Below, one piece after another: positions 1 to 9,339 of a stretch of DNA of 64,000 nt. The notes beneath the pieces were generated by a model that was not told the origin of the DNA, made no database searches, and worked only from the letters and a program-made list of their open reading frames with translations. The position numbers and the translations under genes were made by a program. Every line of letters begins with the position of its first letter. Position 1 is the first letter of the stretch. Source of the stretch: Desulfobacula sp. (GTDB lineage Bacteria > Desulfobacterota > Desulfobacteria > Desulfobacterales > Desulfobacteraceae); contig JAMPXP010000001.1 of assembly GCA_023701135.1 (NCBI GenBank), forward strand, positions 124,001 to 188,000, written 5' to 3'.

Positions 1-3000
1 TCAAGGGAGTCGGGACTTCCAGCGACGGAAGGACATCGGCCATCTATGCCCCGGACTCAAAAGGCCAGTTGAAAGCCTTGACCGAAGCCTACCGGGAGGC
101 AGACATTGATCCGTCCACCGTGGGGCTCATAGAAGCCCACGGCACCGGCACCCGGGTGGGTGATAAGGTGGAATTCGAAGCCTTAAAATTATGCTTTGAC
201 CCTTCCGGTGAGAAACATTCCACCGCCCTTGGGTCGGTGAAATCCATGATCGGCCACACAAAGGCCGCAGCCGGGGCAGCCGGCATGATCAAGGCGGCGC
301 TGTCCCTTTATAATAAAGTGATCCCCCCTACCTTGAAAGCCGGTGAACCGGACCCTGAGCTTAAGATCGAAAACTCTTCCTTTTATCTGAACTCCGAATC
401 CAAACCCTGGATAAACGCCTTCCATCCCAGGCGGTCCGGTGTCAGCGCCTTTGGTTTCGGCGGCAGTAATTTCCATGTGGTTTTGGAGGAATACGAGCCT
501 TCTAAAACCCATATTTCCTGGGAGGGTTCCGTTCAGATCCTTGCCTTTTCATCAAACACAAAAGAAGATCTGCTAAAGGAAATCAACAGTTTCAAAGAGA
601 AACTGTCGCCTTCCGACGATGCCTTACAGTTGAAACAGGCCATTGCCCGAAACGCCCATGAATCCAGGATAACTTTCTCCGTGGATTCACCATACAGGCT
701 CCTGCTGGTGTATAAAACCCATGAAGATATCTTCAGCTTCCTGGACCAGGCCCTGGATTCAATTGAAACAGGGCAGCCGCAACCGGGTATCTATTTTTCA
801 TCTTATCCCCGGAAGGGAAAACTCGGGTTTCTCTTTCCGGGCCAGGGAAGTCAGTATACGGGCATGGGAAAGGATCTGACATCGCTTTTTCCAGAAGCCA
901 TGGAAAGTTTAAAAGAGGCGTCCCAAGCCTTTTTACAGGAAAATTCAGACTCGGGTGAGAAAGCCCTGCAAGATTATATTTATCCGCCTCCCCCTTATTT
1001 ACAGCCCAAAGACATATCCGAAGAACAACTGCGCAACACCCATATTGCCCAGCCTGCCATCGGCGCCATATCCGCCGCCATGGTAAAAGTGCTGAAACGG
1101 TTCGGTGTCACTCCTGACATGACCTGCGGCCATAGTTTCGGAGAGCTTTGCGCCCTGTATTCGGCCGGATGGATGAATGAAACAACCTTGTTTCAGCTTT
1201 CCGCAGCCCGGGGAAAATACATGGCTTCGGCAAAATCCATGGGTGCCGACCCGGGCAGCATGCTGGCAATTCAGGCTCCTTTGGCGGATATTGAAGCCCT
1301 CATCTTGGAAGAACACCTGGACCTGATTCTGGCCAATAAAAACAGCCCTGCTCAGGGTGTTTTATCCGGACCCACTCCTGAAATTCTCAGGGCTAAAAAA
1401 ATCTGCAAACAAAGAAAACTCAGGGCTGTTCAATTGCCTGTGGCCGCAGCGTTTCACAGCCGTTTGGTGGAAAATGCCGTGGCGCCTTTTAAGGCCTCTT
1501 TATCCGCCAAGTCCTTTGAACCGACCCGGATTGAAGTCTTTTCCAATACCACCGCCGCCCCCTATGGCCGAAAAGAATCGGATATCAAAAATATCCTTGG
1601 AAACCAACTGGTGAATCCGGTAAATTTTCTCGGCAATATCCAAAACATGTTTGAAAAAGAAATCACCACCTTTATTGAAGTCGGGCCCAAGGCCGTATTG
1701 ACGGGTTTGACAAAGTCCATCCTAAAGGACCGGGAGGTAACGGTGGTTTCCCTGGATGCCTCCTGCGGCAAAAACTCCGGGATCGAGGATCTTGCCCATG
1801 CGCTTTGCATCATTGCCGCAAAGGGGTTTCCCGTTGATCTGACCCCCTGGGAAGACCCGGTCAAAAAAGCCGACCCCAAACGGATGAAAATAGAGCTCAC
1901 CGGCGCCAATCCCAAATCAGTGAACCGTAACCCGCTTCCGGTATCAAAACCCGCAGCGCCCATTCATGAAAAACCGCGAACCGACCCCAGGTCACCCTTA
2001 AAAGGTTTGGATATGACAGCTTACAAAACGCAAAACGATTCCGGGAATATTTCTTTCCCGGCCTTTGAAGCCATGAAAATGGTGGAAAAAGGACTGGAAG
2101 CCATGCAACAGCTTCAGGCCCAGACGGCCAGGGCCCATGAACGCTTTCTGGACACCCAGGCCCAGGCCGGCAAGACCCTGGCCCTCATGTTGGAACAGAC
2201 CCGCAATCTTGCCTTTACCCCTGTTTTGGAACAGAAACAAGCAGCGGTAAAACTTGAAAAGCCACAGATCATCGAACCCGTTCCGGTTTCACCACCCATT
2301 GAACAAATCCTCGAGACCGCTAATGATAAGAAAATCGAACCCATCTTATTTGAAATTGTAAGCCGCCTCACCGGATTTCCTCCGGAAATGCTGGAACCCG
2401 GCATGGATATTGAATCGGACCTGGGGATTGATTCCATTAAAAAAGTTGAAATTATTTCCGAACTTGAAAAACAGATCCCGGACTGTGACGGCATCACCAC
2501 GGAAAGCATGGGATCTGTCCGAACCCTCGAGGACATCTGCCAAGCCATCCGTCATCAGACCGCTTCTGCGCCCAATGTGCCTATACCGGTTGTACCCATG
2601 CCGGTGGTTGCGGAAACAAAAACGGCAAGAAATTCTCTAAAGAATCTCCATCAAACGGTTTCAACGGTTTTGATGAACACTGTATCCGATTTGACGGGGT
2701 TTCCCGCCGAAATGCTGGAACCCGCCATGAACCTTGAATCCGACCTGGGCATAGACTCCATCAAGCGGGTGGAAATCCTGTCCAGGCTTGAACAGGAACT
2801 GGATCATATTGAAACAATCTCCTCCGAGGATATGGGAAACCTCAAGACCCTCGGGGAAATTATCGATTTCCTGTCAAAGGGTTCAAAACAAGCTGCTCCG
2901 GAAATTTTGGGGACCCAACCGCCTTCTGAATTGACCCCCGGCCCTTTGTTTGTTCATCCGGAAACCCGGCTTTCGCGGAAAATTGTCTCCTTGAAAAAAT

Positions 3001-6000
3001 ATCCCACCAATGAGATCCGGTTTTATAACGGGGCCAAAATAGAATTGCCCTCAAAAAAAAAAGTATATATTACTAAAGATAGCGTCGGTGTATCCCAAGG
3101 GTTTCAAAGGGAATTTGAAAAAATCGGCGTCCCCTGTATCCTTATTGATATCGAAAGCCCCGGAATTCCTGAATTACCCGATGCCGCCGGTATTGTCATT
3201 GTACCGGATGCCTTCAATGCCGATGCCTCTTTAACCGGGATCGAATTTTTAAAATCCGCCTTTCTTCTGGCCCGGACCAATGCCGGTTATCTCATGGAGG
3301 CGGCAAAGGGAAAAGGCGCCTTTTTAACGGTGGTCTCCTTTTTAGGCGGCGGATTCGGATTCGACGGCAAAAATTTCGCCACTGATCCGGTTTACGGCGG
3401 ACTTGCCGGACTTGCAAAAACCGCCGGCCTGGAATGGAAAAATGTATTGTGCCGGGCCCTGGACCTGCCGGATTCAAAAGAAAAAGCCCTCCAAAATGCC
3501 GAGGCCGCCGTGTCTCTCATGATGACCCAGGGATCTGTAGAAATGGGTCTGGATGGTGACTTCTGCAACATTCCAAACCTGGTGGACCAGGACATCCAGG
3601 ATCTAGGAACAGATCTGGGAACGGACCTGACTCCAGAGGATGTCGTTATCCTTACCGGCGGCGCCAGGGGCGTCACTGCAGCCTGCGCCCTTGAAATGGC
3701 GGAACACTATTCTCCGGTGCTGATTCTCATCGGCCGGGCTTCCCTGGATTCATCGGAACCGACATGGGCCGAAAATCTTCATGACCCTGCCCTGCTGAAA
3801 AAAGCGATTCTGGCCCATGAATTCAAAGGACAAATGCCCAAACCCGTTGACCTTGAAAAAGAATATCAAAAAATCCTTGCCCGCCGTGAGATACAAGACC
3901 ATATCCGGCACATGCAGGCCCACGGGTCAACGGTCAGATATTTTTCAGCCGATATCCGAAACAAAAATGAAATTGATGCTGTTTTTAAGGCCGTCAGAAC
4001 AGAATTCCGTCATATTACCGCCATTGTCCACGGTGCAGGGGTCATCGACGACAAACGTATTGTGGACAAAGAGATGGAACCGTTTACCAGGGTCCTGGAA
4101 ACAAAGGTAAAAGGGCTTGAAGTTTTATTATCCGTTTCAAAGGAGGACAGGCTCAAATATTTTGTTCTTTTTTCTTCCATAGCCGCCCGAACCGGGAACC
4201 AGGGCCAGTGTGATTATGCCATGGCCAATGAGGTCCTCAACAAAACCGCCCAGAAACTCAGTGCCGCCCGTCCTTCCTGTAAATACCTGTCCATGAACTG
4301 GGGCCCCTGGGAAGGCGGTATGGTGGATGATGGTTTAAAACGGGAATTCAACAAAAAGGGAGTGGCCCTGATCCCTTTAAAACAAGGAGCAAAGCAGCTT
4401 TTGAAGGAAATGGGCCAACCCTTGAACAACCCGGAAATCGTCATCGGCGGCTTTGCTTCGAACCCTGAAAACCTCAAGGACCCTAAACTGTCAAAGGCCA
4501 TGACCTTTTCCTTTGGGAAAGAATCGGTTCCAATATTGAAATCCCATGAGATCAACGGTGAGCCTGTGGTTCCCTTTGCCTTGCTCATGGAATGCATGGC
4601 CAAGGCCTCGGAAAAGAACAACCCGGGTCTGGTATTTGCCGGAATGGACCAGATGAGACTTTTAAAGGGAATTAAACCCGGCCCTTCGGAAATCCAGACA
4701 GACGTCCTGCTGGGAAAATGCCGGCCCCAGGGAACAAAATGGATGCTCCCGGGAAAAATGGTTTCCGAGGGTCAAAGCGGTTCTTCCTTTGTCCATTCAA
4801 GCTGCAATATCCTTTTAAGGGAGAGCCTTCCAACGCCGCCCGTGCTTTCCGAATCCGCTTTTATGGCACTGAGGCCCAGCACCGTATCCGTAACCGAAGC
4901 CTATGCTTCCATTCTTTTCCATGGAAAAGACATGCAGGCCATCTTATCCATCAATGGATATTCCGAAAGGGGAATAGACGTCACCACCAGGCTTTCCCCA
5001 ACTCCGGATCACTGGTTTAAAAACTATCCCGGCTCCAAATGGATCACGGACCCCATGATGGTGGATGCGGCTTTCCAGGCCGCCATTCTCTGGTCCCATA
5101 CCCAACTCGGGCAGATGTGTCTGCCCAGTTTTATTGGGGGCTTACGGCTGTATTCATCCTTTAACGGGCTTCATGGGGATGTCCGGATTCTCTTTACGGT
5201 CACTGAAACGGAAAAAAACAAAATCAGCGGCTATTTTACATTTTTGAACCAGGACAATATCGTTGTGGTCGTCATCACCGGTTTCGAAGCCGTTACCGAT
5301 CCCTCCTTGGCGGAAAAATTCAAAAAAAAACCGCTGTTTTCAAGGGAGAAAATTCTGGCCTTTGCCCAAGGAAATCCCTCGGAGGCCTTTGGGGAAAAAT
5401 ACCGGATATTTGACCATGAGAGGGAAATCGCAAGGCTTCCGAGACCCCCTTATTTTTTCATGGACAGGGTCCTGACGGCAGATCATCCCCAGTGGAAAAT
5501 GCAGGCTGGCGGATGGGTTGAAACCCAATACGATATTCCGGAAGAGGCCTGGTATTTTAAAGCCAACCAAACAACGGTCCTGCCCTTTTGCATTTTGCTT
5601 GAAATCGCCCTCCAGCCCTGCGGCTGGCTGGCAGCCTATGCCGGGTCCGCCCTTGAAAGCAAAGACCGGCTCCATTTCAGAAATCTCGGAGGGAAAGCCG
5701 TTTTATTCACCCCCCTTTTCCGCGATTCCGGCACCCTTTCCATCCGAACCCGCATCACCGAGGTTTCCAAAGCCGGCGGCATGATCATCCAGGAATTTGA
5801 TTTTGAAGTTTTAAAGAATAAGATCGTTGCCTATAAAGGAACTACCACTTTCGGCTTTTTTAACCCCAAAGCCCTCTCCAATCAGATCGGCATCCGGAAC
5901 AGCCGGTTGACGGAACCGGTAGCGCGGGCCGGAAATGTCCGACCCACCTATGATCCATTTAAAGATACTGCGCCGTTGACACCAGATGACCCGAATCAGG

Positions 6001-6506
6001 ATAATTATTCGGGTATGCCCTCAAAGGCCCTGCGCATGATAGACCAGATAGAAATCTTGGAGCTGGATACCGGTCTGTATGGGAAAGGATATATCAGGGC
6101 CAAAAAAGCGGTTGATCCCCTTGAATGGTTTTTTCAGGCGCATTTCTATCAGGACCCTGTCTGTCCCGGCTCCCTTGGAATCGAATCCTTTCTCCAGATG
6201 ATCCGGTTTTTTCTTCTAGAGAAATTCGAGCTTGATCCCGATGAATACGAACCTGACCTTTTAAAGGGGCAATCCCATGAATGGATTTACCGGGGCCAGA
6301 TCATACCGGACCATAAAAAGATTACGGTTCATGCTCATATTAAAGATACAGCCGCCACGGACACGGGCTATACTGTTGTTGCAGACGGCTCTTTAACTGT
6401 GGATGGAATCTGTATTTATGAAATGAAAAATTTCGGAATTGGTTTCTCAAAAATTTCGGAACCGACAAAAAGGATAAAAATTCAGGATATATCTGAACAG
6501 AATTAA
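1..6506 (+). CDS. PUFA-synthase/polyketide synthase-like megasynthase (5' partial)
   Basis: The frame is open to the left edge, so the N-terminus is outside the window; about 2167 residues are visible. Numbering from the codon at position 69, domains run: end of a ketosynthase with HGTGT at 24-28 and GHTKAAAG at 62-69; acyltransferase ~252-560 with GHSFGE at 354-359; two acyl carrier domains with LGIDS serines at 789 and 897; NADPH ketoreductase ~1190-1410 (TGGARG, Tyr1383 in YAMAN); a PKS-type hot-dog dehydratase ~1490-1745 (HEINGEPVVP); and two FabA-like hot-dogs, ~1790-1935 and ~1985-2130. The second has the HFYQDPVCPGSLGIE active-site block. The first lacks that His and has the LLEIALQPCG block instead. 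Module order and FabA-type hot-dogs match PfaA plus PfaC of PUFA synthases, here in one chain. Product is unknown; it is expected to be a reduced long-chain acyl. It converges on the M16 gene with a 4-base overlap. Confidence 0.9.
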   Translation, partial: KGVGTSSDGRTSAIYAPDSKGQLKALTEAYREADIDPSTVGLIEAHGTGTRVGDKVEFEALKLCFDPSGEKHSTALGSVKSMIGHTKAAAGAAGMIKAALSLYNKVIPPTLKAGEPDPELKIENSSFYLNSESKPWINAFHPRRSGVSAFGFGGSNFHVVLEEYEPSKTHISWEGSVQILAFSSNTKEDLLKEINSFKEKLSPSDDALQLKQAIARNAHESRITFSVDSPYRLLLVYKTHEDIFSFLDQALDSIETGQPQPGIYFSSYPRKGKLGFLFPGQGSQYTGMGKDLTSLFPEAMESLKEASQAFLQENSDSGEKALQDYIYPPPPYLQPKDISEEQLRNTHIAQPAIGAISAAMVKVLKRFGVTPDMTCGHSFGELCALYSAGWMNETTLFQLSAARGKYMASAKSMGADPGSMLAIQAPLADIEALILEEHLDLILANKNSPAQGVLSGPTPEILRAKKICKQRKLRAVQLPVAAAFHSRLVENAVAPFKASLSAKSFEPTRIEVFSNTTAAPYGRKESDIKNILGNQLVNPVNFLGNIQNMFEKEITTFIEVGPKAVLTGLTKSILKDREVTVVSLDASCGKNSGIEDLAHALCIIAAKGFPVDLTPWEDPVKKADPKRMKIELTGANPKSVNRNPLPVSKPAAPIHEKPRTDPRSPLKGLDMTAYKTQNDSGNISFPAFEAMKMVEKGLEAMQQLQAQTARAHERFLDTQAQAGKTLALMLEQTRNLAFTPVLEQKQAAVKLEKPQIIEPVPVSPPIEQILETANDKKIEPILFEIVSRLTGFPPEMLEPGMDIESDLGIDSIKKVEIISELEKQIPDCDGITTESMGSVRTLEDICQAIRHQTASAPNVPIPVVPMPVVAETKTARNSLKNLHQTVSTVLMNTVSDLTGFPAEMLEPAMNLESDLGIDSIKRVEILSRLEQELDHIETISSEDMGNLKTLGEIIDFLSKGSKQAAPEILGTQPPSELTPGPLFVHPETRLSRKIVSLKKYPTNEIRFYNGAKIELPSKKKVYITKDSVGVSQGFQREFEKIGVPCILIDIESPGIPELPDAAGIVIVPDAFNADASLTGIEFLKSAFLLARTNAGYLMEAAKGKGAFLTVVSFLGGGFGFDGKNFATDPVYGGLAGLAKTAGLEWKNVLCRALDLPDSKEKALQNAEAAVSLMMTQGSVEMGLDGDFCNIPNLVDQDIQDLGTDLGTDLTPEDVVILTGGARGVTAACALEMAEHYSPVLILIGRASLDSSEPTWAENLHDPALLKKAILAHEFKGQMPKPVDLEKEYQKILARREIQDHIRHMQAHGSTVRYFSADIRNKNEIDAVFKAVRTEFRHITAIVHGAGVIDDKRIVDKEMEPFTRVLETKVKGLEVLLSVSKEDRLKYFVLFSSIAARTGNQGQCDYAMANEVLNKTAQKLSAARPSCKYLSMNWGPWEGGMVDDGLKREFNKKGVALIPLKQGAKQLLKEMGQPLNNPEIVIGGFASNPENLKDPKLSKAMTFSFGKESVPILKSHEINGEPVVPFALLMECMAKASEKNNPGLVFAGMDQMRLLKGIKPGPSEIQTDVLLGKCRPQGTKWMLPGKMVSEGQSGSSFVHSSCNILLRESLPTPPVLSESAFMALRPSTVSVTEAYASILFHGKDMQAILSINGYSERGIDVTTRLSPTPDHWFKNYPGSKWITDPMMVDAAFQAAILWSHTQLGQMCLPSFIGGLRLYSSFNGLHGDVRILFTVTETEKNKISGYFTFLNQDNIVVVVITGFEAVTDPSLAEKFKKKPLFSREKILAFAQGNPSEAFGEKYRIFDHEREIARLPRPPYFFMDRVLTADHPQWKMQAGGWVETQYDIPEEAWYFKANQTTVLPFCILLEIALQPCGWLAAYAGSALESKDRLHFRNLGGKAVLFTPLFRDSGTLSIRTRITEVSKAGGMIIQEFDFEVLKNKIVAYKGTTTFGFFNPKALSNQIGIRNSRLTEPVARAGNVRPTYDPFKDTAPLTPDDPNQDNYSGMPSKALRMIDQIEILELDTGLYGKGYIRAKKAVDPLEWFFQAHFYQDPVCPGSLGIESFLQMIRFFLLEKFELDPDEYEPDLLKGQSHEWIYRGQIIPDHKKITVHAHIKDTAATDTGYTVVADGSLTVDGICIYEMKNFGIGFSKISEPTKRIKIQDISEQN

Positions 6507-9337
6507 TCGGATTGGATTCGGATCAAGGCCCTGTTTTCGATTTTCAAATATTTTTTTGCCAGCAGAAACAGTTCTTCCGCAGTGATGGCGGTATAGTCCC
6601 TGATTAAGTCTTTGGCCCATTCCAATTTCTGAGGGTAGCGGTAAGAATCGGCCATAACCGAATTCAACCAGTATTCGTTTGTTTCCACATATGTTTTAAG
6701 ATGGTTGATCATAGGCCCCAGGGCAATATTCAGATCTTGCAGGGAGATCTTCGTCGAAATTAATTCGCCAATGATATCTGTTATTTTCTCGTACACCAAT
6801 TCATGCTTTTCCTGTTTGGCCTGTACAACAATATGCAGGACCCCATATCCATCAAAAATCATAGAGGGCTCGTTGTAAACATAGGGCGAATAAGTTTCAC
6901 CCAGCTCCTCCCGGATCAGAAGCCTCAATTTTTCAGAAAAAACCTTGGATAGGAGGTTCAGTCTCCGGGTCTGGGCAATATCCCAGAAATCATCGGTCAA
7001 AAAAGCCATATGAACCACCCCTGCTTCAATTTGGGTATCGATTTTCAGATCCAGTTGCCGGCCTTGGGGAAATCCGATTTGCCTGGAATGTGCCGGGACA
7101 AGGCCCTTGTCTTCCCGCAGGGATAATGCTCCCAGATAATGATCGGCCAGGGAAATGACCTTCTCCGGATCAATATCCCCGATAAGGGAAATTTCAACCG
7201 GAGCTCCTTTAAAATAAGGCTCCAGCCATTCTCGTATATCCTTAATGGAATAGGCCTGCATCCTGGCGGGTTCAGGCAAGCCGAATCCGGGATCATTGTT
7301 GGCCAGGAAAGGAATCCCCTTGATCTGCATGATCCCTTCGGGTTTTCTCAAGAGGCTCGCATACATCTGCTGATATTGTATGTTTGAACGATCAAGGGTT
7401 TCTTCCCGGAATCCGGGATCAGCTAAATAATGGTAAATGAGCTGGAATAAGAGCTCGGTTTCTTCCGGGTCGGCAGAACCGGAAAAAGAAAAATGATGGT
7501 CATTAACATCAAAATTGATATCCATTTTACGTCCTGCCAGGGCCTCTTCCATCTGGTCGGCGTTTAATTGTCCAAGACCGCTTTTTTGGATAACGGATTC
7601 GGCCATGAAGGACAGCCCTGGTTTTGAAAGGGGTTCTGATTTTTTCCCGTCTCCAAAACAAACCTTAAAGAGGATTTCATTTTGCTTATAATCCGTAGAC
7701 TTTAAATTCAGCCGGACCTTATTATTCAGTTCAAGGGTGGTGATCCCAAGACCCTGCACATTATCTTCTCTATTTTTGATTCCCCCTGCCGCGGGTTCAG
7801 CAAGTTCAAGGTAGGGAAAGGCTTTTGATTCGAACTGACTGTATTTTTCAATTTCTTTTAAACCGGCTTTCGCATAGACGTCCAGAATCTCGGCACCAGA
7901 ATCATCCGTATCCAGCAACAGGTTCCCTGTCACCATGATGAGCCTTGGATCTTTGGGCCACGATTGGATCAGCCTGTCATGGGCATCCTTTAACGATATG
8001 GACCGGATATAAGGCTCCAAAATCTCCTTTCGCTGCCGGGCCGATAAGAGCATTTTCTTTCCGTTCACACCCGCCAGGAGCCGGTCTGCAATATCTTCAC
8101 TTTTCTGCGTGTCCCATTGATCGACCTCTCTCTCCAGATCGGATAAAAATTCCGCCTTAACCCTGTCCAGTTCATTCTGTTCAAATCCAAAGACCAATCC
8201 CTGCTGCAACGCCCTTTCCATATCAGCCAGGGCCTGTTTCCATTTTTCAGGTTCGCAGACAGCATGAACAGCAGAAATAAAAGCATGATTCAGCATGGTT
8301 CCGGAATAAACAGAAACGTCTGAAAAACCGCCGGTTTGGTCACGGGACTGTTTAAGAAGCCGGTTTTCCAGCATTGAATGAGATATTTGGGTTAAGATGT
8401 CAGACTTGAGGGTTTCAGGAGTTTCAGGCTCGAAGGGTTTCCAGCCGATGGTCTCTATGGTTATGGTGGTGCTGCCGGCCTCGGGCTCATAATGATAGAA
8501 GGCCTGGGTCTTTTCATGTTCCTTCCATTGGGTTGAAGGAGGGTCCGGAATACCGGAAGAACGGGGAAAAAGAGATGAAAACCGCTCCCTAACCATGGAT
8601 TCAACAATTTTCATATCAACGTCCCCCACCACGATCAAGGCCATGTTATCCGGACGATACCATTTGTCATAATAGGATTTAAGAAGTTTTTGATCAGCCT
8701 CCTGGATAACGGATTCCAATCCAATGGGAAGCCGTCGAGCGAAAAGCGAGTCCGGAAGTTCAAATTCAAGGGTTTTTTTAAAGGTCCGGAAGGAAACCGA
8801 ATCCCTTTCCCGTTTTTCGGCAAGGATAATCCCTCGTTCACGAAGAATTTCATTTTCCAAAAGACTAGCCCCTTCTGCATAATCCTGGATAACCGTGAAG
8901 GCCTTTTCCAAATGATCTTGATCTCCCTTGGGCAGGGACAAATTATACACTGTATTGAAAAAACCGGTTTGGGCGTTAGCGTCGGCGCCGAATTCCATAC
9001 CAATGGATTGAAAATAGGCTATCAATTCTCCGGGTTTGAAATGCTTTGACCCATTAAACAACATATGTTCGAGAAAATGGGCAACCCCCTGCTGCTCTTC
9101 AGTTTCATGCAGGGAACCGGAAAATAGGGTCAGGTAAATGAAAACCCTTTCGGCAGGGACAGGGTTTTCCATGAGCAGATACTGAAACCCATTGGAAAGC
9201 GTGCCCGATACAAGGGCAGGATCGGTGTGAGCCTTGTTTCCAATGGGAACAAAGGGCTGTCTCGGCGCGCATGAGACAATCAGTAAAAAACAAAGAACAG
9301 CGGCCTTGACGCCAATGGCCTTTAGATTCAAACCCAT
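6503..9337 (-). CDS. M16 family zinc metallopeptidase, lipoprotein
   Basis: About 944 residues, the length of a two-lobed pitrilysin/insulinase-type peptidase. The N-terminal hydrophobic stretch ends in a lipobox (LIVSC), so it should be lipid-anchored and act in the periplasm or at the outer membrane. The inverted zinc site HFLEH lies near residue 90, and the downstream NEILRERGIILAEK stretch supplies the third zinc ligand typical of M16. A second, catalytically inactive M16 half follows after ~residue 520. The start is uncertain: ATG at 9337 is chosen, but TTG at 9343 overlaps the stop of the upstream ppiD-like gene; neither has a good ribosome site. Coupling with the chaperone gene suggests a role in periplasmic peptide or protein turnover. 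Substrate unknown. Confidence 0.88.
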   Translation of the reverse strand: MGLNLKAIGVKAAVLCFLLIVSCAPRQPFVPIGNKAHTDPALVSGTLSNGFQYLLMENPVPAERVFIYLTLFSGSLHETEEQQGVAHFLEHMLFNGSKHFKPGELIAYFQSIGMEFGADANAQTGFFNTVYNLSLPKGDQDHLEKAFTVIQDYAEGASLLENEILRERGIILAEKRERDSVSFRTFKKTLEFELPDSLFARRLPIGLESVIQEADQKLLKSYYDKWYRPDNMALIVVGDVDMKIVESMVRERFSSLFPRSSGIPDPPSTQWKEHEKTQAFYHYEPEAGSTTITIETIGWKPFEPETPETLKSDILTQISHSMLENRLLKQSRDQTGGFSDVSVYSGTMLNHAFISAVHAVCEPEKWKQALADMERALQQGLVFGFEQNELDRVKAEFLSDLEREVDQWDTQKSEDIADRLLAGVNGKKMLLSARQRKEILEPYIRSISLKDAHDRLIQSWPKDPRLIMVTGNLLLDTDDSGAEILDVYAKAGLKEIEKYSQFESKAFPYLELAEPAAGGIKNREDNVQGLGITTLELNNKVRLNLKSTDYKQNEILFKVCFGDGKKSEPLSKPGLSFMAESVIQKSGLGQLNADQMEEALAGRKMDINFDVNDHHFSFSGSADPEETELLFQLIYHYLADPGFREETLDRSNIQYQQMYASLLRKPEGIMQIKGIPFLANNDPGFGLPEPARMQAYSIKDIREWLEPYFKGAPVEISLIGDIDPEKVISLADHYLGALSLREDKGLVPAHSRQIGFPQGRQLDLKIDTQIEAGVVHMAFLTDDFWDIAQTRRLNLLSKVFSEKLRLLIREELGETYSPYVYNEPSMIFDGYGVLHIVVQAKQEKHELVYEKITDIIGELISTKISLQDLNIALGPMINHLKTYVETNEYWLNSVMADSYRYPQKLEWAKDLIRDYTAITAEELFLLAKKYLKIENRALIRIQSD

Positions 9338-9339
9338 CC

